Source: Mimachlamys varia (lineage: Eukaryota; Mollusca; Bivalvia; Pectinida; Pectinidae). From it: a stretch of DNA of 64,000 nucleotides. This document shows positions 59,378 through 64,000 of the stretch, piece after piece. The translations under genes and the position numbers were made by a program. The stretch lies in the NCBI GenBank assembly GCA_947623455.1, contig OX392527.1, positions 49,954,401 through 50,018,400 of the forward strand. The letters run 5' to 3'. The notes under the pieces are model-generated. The model was given only the letters and a program-made list of their open reading frames with translations, did not search any database and had not been told where the DNA came from. Position 1 is the first letter of the stretch, and the number at the start of each line of letters is the position of its first letter.

Positions 59378-59809
59378 CATCGTCGGAAACCCGATGTACA
59401 CTTCTCTGACGTTTGCATCCCGTGGGCTAAAATGGAAAGAAACTCTCGTTTTCGTTTTAAAATAGTAGCCAATCATATCGATAGTTTCATTCGTGACTAC
59501 ATACAGCCGGGACATCAAGCCGGGGTATTCCGTTTCATTCCTAGCACCACCTGTCAACAAAACCTGTCGATTGTGTTATAACTGTGTCGATAAGGTTCTG
59601 CTATACGTCGATTGACATCGGCGTCATGCCTACAGAAATATACTGGTCGTGGTCACGGTAAAATGATCTAACAGAGGGTCACGAGAAACGACCATTCTTA
59701 TTGGTCGAAATCTCCGAATAAACTTCTATTCGGGAAAACGAACGTTTACACCGATTCTGGCCCACGGGATGCAAACGTCAGAGAAGTATACCGTGGGTTT
59801 CCGACGATG
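59378..59809. mobile_element. 432-bp CATCGTCGG MITE
   Basis: It starts CATCGTCGGAAACCCGATGT and ends GTGGGTTTCCGACGATG; the ~50-bp terminal repeats include ACTTCTCTGACGTTTGCATC. Flanks TTTTATGCC (59369-59377) and TTTTATGCA (59810-59818) form a 9-bp target duplication with one mismatch. Mutator-like by duplication length. Confidence 0.9.
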
Positions 59810-60020
59810 TTTTATGCAAAACCAAGCACAAAGTTGGTCAATGGTGTTTAATTTCTGTCAATGATGAACATTTATCATCCATGCTACCAGAATTGGCTCT
59901 TGGGTATTGCACCATCTTTTTGAACTTAGTCCCTATGTCAGGGAAATATATTGTCTCACAAAAAAAAAAAAATTCTATATGGTTATTATGGATCGAAAAA
60001 AAATACAACATGAGTCACAG

Positions 60021-60540
60021 CATCGTCGGATACCCACGGTAGATCTCGCTTCGCTAACTCACTCATCACCCGTGGGCATACTCGCCGAAAAATCCTCGTA
60101 GGTAATTAATATGTACGCAGCATTTGATTGGTTCCAGTGCAGTTTCGCGATGGGATTTTAAACCAATCAGAATTAGCGTTATATAATCTATACGGAAGCA
60201 TAACTTAGATAAGTAGCACTGTATTGTTCTTGACTTGTTTTTGAAGTCAACGACCTGTAAGACTTGTCTCATATGATTTTTAAACAAAATTCACAAGACT
60301 TAATACACACCGCCATCGTTGTGAACACGTCTTCTACTCGCCGTTTACACGCTTTCTCATGGGCGCAGCCATTGTTGTGTATGGTGTACACGAAACGGGT
60401 CTTCAAACTGGAGAGTTCCGATTTTCTGATTGGTCTTCTAATATACGAATTACTATATTTTACGAGGATTTCTCGGCGAGTTTGCCCACGGGTGATGAGT
60501 GAGTTAGCGAAGCGAGATCAACCGTGGGTATCCGACGATG
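60021..60540. mobile_element. 520-bp CATCGTCGG MITE with perfect 9-bp duplication
   Basis: It starts CATCGTCGGATACCCACGGT and ends ACCGTGGGTATCCGACGATG; terminal repeats are about 80 bp and reach GGCGAGTTTGCCCACGGGTG. GAGTCACAG flanks both sides exactly (60012-60020 and 60541-60549). The outer ~10 bp match the element at 59378, while the inner terminal repeat differs. Confidence 0.93.
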
Positions 60541-61322
60541 GAGTCACAGAGAAAATTATAAAATATATAAATTTATATTTGTATACAAGTACATGTACCT
60601 TAAGCCTTATCTGGGGGTATAATCCCCGATAAACTTTAAAGGCATTAAAATTGTGTGCTTTAAAAATGATTAAAGTAAGTCTTAACGGTAGTAAAATCCT
60701 TTTTTCTCCCCCCCCCCAAAAAAAAATTACAGCCTGTTTCTCTCTCTCCAAAAATAATATCGAATTTATATATTCCCTGTTGCGTTTCAGTTATATTTTT
60801 GTTTTGTACATTATTATGGAGGAAATTTAAAAAAAAAATAAAAAATCCTGAACATGATTTAAGGACAAAAGCAGTCATGTAATAGGTATTAGGCCTATAG
60901 CCAGAGGTCTGACCCTTTCATGAACTTGTATCAAATACAAAAAAAAAACAGACTGTCAAAGATTTCAACAAAAATTTACGAAAATACAGGCCAATCTAAC
61001 CTCTTGTTTTTAATTTCATGCCACAATTTTGAAGAGAAAAGAAAGACAAAAAGAAATGACTAATACAATGATAATCATGATTACATACCCATTATATTTT
61101 AATAAGTCTCAACAGAGATGTATAAAGCCAGGTCTTAATTTTAGTAATTATATGATTATTATAAAGATATTTTATTTTCTTGTCATGAGCAAGTCGAATG
61201 TGCTTCAAGTCATTATAATATTTTTTTTTCAATCATGGAAATACAGTAATAAAAGCCTTTTTTATTTATTTTTTTCAATCATATCTTAGACGTTGGTGAA
61301 CTTTTACATCTAAGCTTCACAC

Positions 61323-61377
61323 ATCACGTGACAATTCAAGATCACGTGATTTCATTTTGGTGTTGTCAGTGGACAAG
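61323..61377 (+). promoter_or_regulatory. Proximal promoter of the P450 gene: paired CACGTG boxes
   Basis: TCACGTGAC at 61324-61332 and ATCACGTGAT at 61341-61350 place two E-boxes 18 bp apart, 53 and 35 bp before the ATG. No TATA box is seen. Confidence 0.6.
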
Positions 61378-61385
61378 ATGGCGGC
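61374..61385 (+). promoter_or_regulatory. TISU-type initiator over the P450 start codon
   Basis: CAAGATGGCGGC matches the TISU consensus SAASATGGCGGC at every position, with the ATG at 61378. TISU (also a YY1 site) supports accurate initiation from very short 5' UTRs. Confidence 0.7.
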
Positions 61386-61544
61386 CGTGTTGCTAGTGCT
61401 GGTAGCCACACTTGTGGCGGTGTTTGGTCTGTCCTGGTTCCTGAAGAAAAAGAGGACACATTCAGATTTCGACCTAATTCTAGGACCAACAGCCATACCG
61501 GTGTTAGGGAACGCTCACCAGCTCAGCCCTGACGCTAAAAGCAA
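61378..61544 (+). CDS. Cytochrome P450, CYP4-like, first exon
   Basis: N-terminal exon of a microsomal P450, a haem monooxygenase anchored in the ER. Residues 1-22 (MAAVLLVLVATLVAVFGLSW) form a membrane anchor, followed by KKKR as stop-transfer. The hinge LILGPTAIPVLGNAHQL matches the PGPxxxPxxGN motif of P450s; the LGNAHQLSPDAK style recalls the CYP4 family. The exon probably ends either at 61540 with a GC donor (A|GCAAGT) or at 61544 with GTATCC. No later exon (ExxR, haem Cys) was recognised before 64000, so intron 1 exceeds 2.4 kb or the gene continues off the window. Confidence 0.62.
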
Positions 61545-62059
61545 GTATCCAATAATTAGTCCGTGATTTTACTCATGTGTTATTCCACTGTTCCATGATC
61601 ATGAGCAGTAGATCAGATTCGATGGTTACAAAGTGTCATTTCATCAATGACATCAAAGCAATCAGTTGTATATAAGATCTAAAAAGTTAAATTATTATGC
61701 TGATTTTTGTATTGTCTTTAATTAGATACGTTCTACTTTGAATAATAAATATTGTACACCACTTTAAAAAAAAAACGTTAAGGCGTTATCAGTTTAGATT
61801 ACTATAAAAACTTTGACATGGCATTTCATATCAGCAAAACAGAACACATCGTGGATATGAGATTTTTCAATTAAGGGAGAAAAGTGTTCTTAAAATTAAA
61901 ACATTTTCTATTCCTATATGGTAGCACACGAAGTTTATGTTAATTTTTGTAATTTTGAATAAAGAAAGCTGTGCCTCTACAGTTCTGATACCTGACAAAA
62001 ATTTCAATGTTTAGCAACAAAGTATTTTTTTATTTCAATACATGAATTAAACACTAAAT

Positions 62060-62640
62060 TTTAAGCTGACCTGTCCCGAAGCGCCAGTCAGCTTATGCCA
62101 TGGCACAGCGTTCATCATCTGTTAACATTTATTTTAAATTCCAACTTGTCATAAAGTACTGAATGGATTTTAACCAAAACTGGTCAGAAACATCCTTTGG
62201 GAAAGGGGAATAGTTTAATTATAAATGGTGGCTCTGACACCCCTGGAGCTAGAGGGGCGGAGCGCTAAGCCCTATAGTGGAAATAGAGGAAAAGCCTTTT
62301 AAATCGCTACTAGTCATTATGAGTACTGAATGGGTCTCAACCAAATTTGATCGGGAACATCCTTTGGAGGAAGGGAACAGATTTTGCATAAATGGTGACC
62401 CTGACCCTCTTGGAGCTGTTTAATTTGGGCAGGGCCCAAAAAGGGAAATTTAAAGCCCTTTAAATCGCTACTTGTCATAAAGTACTGAATGGATTTTAAT
62501 CCAATTGGTCAGAAACATCCTTTGGGAATAACAAACAGATTTCGCATAAATGGTGACTCTAACACAACACCCCCTCCCCCGGAAAGGCTAGGGCCCAATA
62601 GTGGAAATAGAGGTAAAGCCTTTTAAATTGATACTTGTTT
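62060..62640 (+). repeat. Degenerate tandem repeat, ~180-bp units
   Basis: In the putative P450 intron 1. Units of CTTGTCATAAAGTACTGAAT, GGTCAGAAACATCCTTTGGG and TAAATGGTGACTCTGAC occur about three times. It starts near an inverted scrap of the CATGGCATAAGCT hairpin end seen at 41060. Confidence 0.8.
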
Positions 62641-63000
62641 AACTAGGATACTGGTTGTGATCCCCCCTTTAACAATATAAACCATTGCTTGGCATAAAGA
62701 GACAATCACAATCCTGATATCATTGTTCCAGGTTGAGCCTCACCTTGGTGACTTAACTCCTGAGTCATAACTTTTAAATGGTTGAGATCCTCATCCCAAA
62801 ACTATATGAACAGTTGCTGGGCATAAAGAGACGATCACTAACATGATTTTAAGATTTGATCCCAGGGTCAAACTCCTGCGTCTTAACTTTTAAACAGTTG
62901 AGATCCCCACTCCAAATCTATATACAATTGCTTGGTATATAAAGACGATCACTATCATGATATAGATTTGATCCCAGGATCTGCAACATCCTTGCAAACT
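62640..63000 (-). repeat. Second degenerate tandem repeat, ~125-bp units
   Basis: Units with TTGCTTGGCATAAAGAGACA, TTGATCCCAGGGTCAAACTC and AACTTTTAAACAGTTGAGAT, about three copies. An inverted relative lies at 33770-34018 in UQCRC2. Confidence 0.75.
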
Positions 63001-63320
63001 TCCCGCCCCAACCTATACAGTTGGATGGTATAAATAAGAGACGAAACAATCACAATATCAGCATTGATGTCAGGGTCTTCCCTAAGCCCTAGGGACCTTG
63101 TTTCTCAGTTGAACTTGAAAACAGATACCCACCCATTAACCAACCCTAATTTTATGCAGATATGCCTCAAGAATGGTCTTTTGGTCCCTGTCGATGGGAT
63201 CTTTTTGGAAAATATTTTACCATGATTACCAAGATACCAATGTATCCAGGTGAGCAATACAGGCCCTCTGGAATGATGAAACATTAAATACAAAATCAAA
63301 CTGGCTTTCAAAAGAATTAC

Positions 63321-63488
63321 CAGTGTTCTCACTAAGTTTTGCAATAATTGGTTGATTTCGAAAGAATAGCTGGTTGAATTTTCACATTCTGTAATGTTGA
63401 CATATATAAAATTCTGAAAAATAGCTGGTTCAAAGTTGGTGAATAACAGGCTACTTTTGCCGGCAACCGGCTTTTAATGAGAACCCTG
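63321..63488. mobile_element. 168-bp hAT-like MITE, copy 2
   Basis: It starts CAGTGTTCTCACTAAGTTTT and ends CTTTTAATGAGAACCCTG; ATTAC flanks both sides. Same length and sequence family as 35403-35570, opposite orientation. Confidence 0.83.
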
Positions 63489-64000
63489 ATTACTGGATAA
63501 TATTTCTTTATTTCATTCCCTGATTTTCTTACTACAGATGTAAAAAAAAACATAATTGCATATTCATTGATTAAAATTTTATTAAAAGTGTTGAGAAATT
63601 GAATATCATGAAACAAGTTATAAATCAATCATGTTAATGTCAAGATGAAAAATATAATATACAATATGTATTAAGGAATTACAAAATGTGAGTAAGTTTT
63701 AACTTAGATGGTCAAAAATGAACCATCCGCAGCCCCCGTATAGTATTGGATTAAGACAAGGGTATGGGGGTTGGTGGGTATTTGTAATCTTCTTTTTATC
63801 TTTTTTGTTGTACTTAAATGATGATGGAGATTTTTATCCCAAAAATAAAGATGGCGACCGATTACGTATGTTGGTCACATTGAGGCTCATATCCGGCAAT
63901 AAGCCCATCCCCCACTTTTGACTTTATATATTTAATGCACTGACCCCCTGGGCTTATTGCTGGAGAATTAGGGTAATATTAAAGGCATGCATGGTTTTTA
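63489..64000. other. AT-rich end of window
   Basis: No gene supported. A short inverted repeat CCGGCAATAAGCCC / GGGCTTATTGCTGG spans 63893-63965 and may be a small element. Confidence 0.45.

Noticed and set aside
60264..60632. 122-codon ORF inside the 520-bp MITE
   Set aside because: It runs across the element's right end into flanking DNA and lacks any transposase-like motif.

Overview
The window is AT-rich animal nuclear DNA, most likely from a bivalve mollusc. Genes are split by GT-AG introns and their proteins match conserved metazoan families. The intergenic and intronic DNA is packed with repeats typical of molluscs: tRNA-headed SINEs, elements headed by GGCCCAATGGGCC, TTATCTCCCTT motifs, GTCCGTCCG repeats and many MITE-like inverted-repeat elements. 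The bivalve assignment is an inference from repeat style; no species marker was found.

Layout. 1-10.4 kb is satellite DNA. A left array (1-1.76 kb) and a right array (6.43-10.4 kb) carry the same ~178-bp monomer family in opposite orientations, on either side of a ~45-bp minisatellite and a broken non-LTR reverse transcriptase. The right array has a three-level hierarchy (178, 535/713 and 1248 bp). At 11.6 kb is the first coding exon of a probable PCYT2 gene (minus strand), whose remaining exons lie left of the array or outside the window. From 15.45 to 28.30 kb the complete METTL14 gene (plus strand, 10 coding exons, 464 aa) runs away from PCYT2. The 3.8 kb between the two starts is filled with transposon debris, including an RT fragment with a YIDD motif.

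From 43.63 down to 30.90 kb is UQCRC2 (minus strand, 13 coding exons found, one short internal exon not found), convergent with METTL14. Its start faces that of BRAT1 (plus strand, 43.96-55.92 kb, 10 coding exons, 794 aa). The two ATGs are about 330 bp apart and share a compact divergent promoter with a perfect GTCACGTGAC palindrome. Downstream of BRAT1 is a 90-bp minisatellite (56.1-57.0 kb), then two MITEs with the same CATCGTCGG termini. At 61.38 kb is the first exon of a CYP4-like cytochrome P450, whose start codon sits in a perfect TISU-type initiator with two CACGTG boxes just upstream.

Functionally the genes are unrelated housekeeping genes: phospholipid synthesis (PCYT2), mRNA m6A methylation (METTL14), respiratory complex III (UQCRC2), Integrator nuclease/ATM-linked genome maintenance (BRAT1) and an oxidative enzyme (P450). 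No undescribed protein system was found. The most unusual material is the nested higher-order satellite with its inverted partner array, a MITE family caught at several stages of decay, splice-site oddities in METTL14, and the promoter architecture shared by UQCRC2/BRAT1 and the P450 gene.
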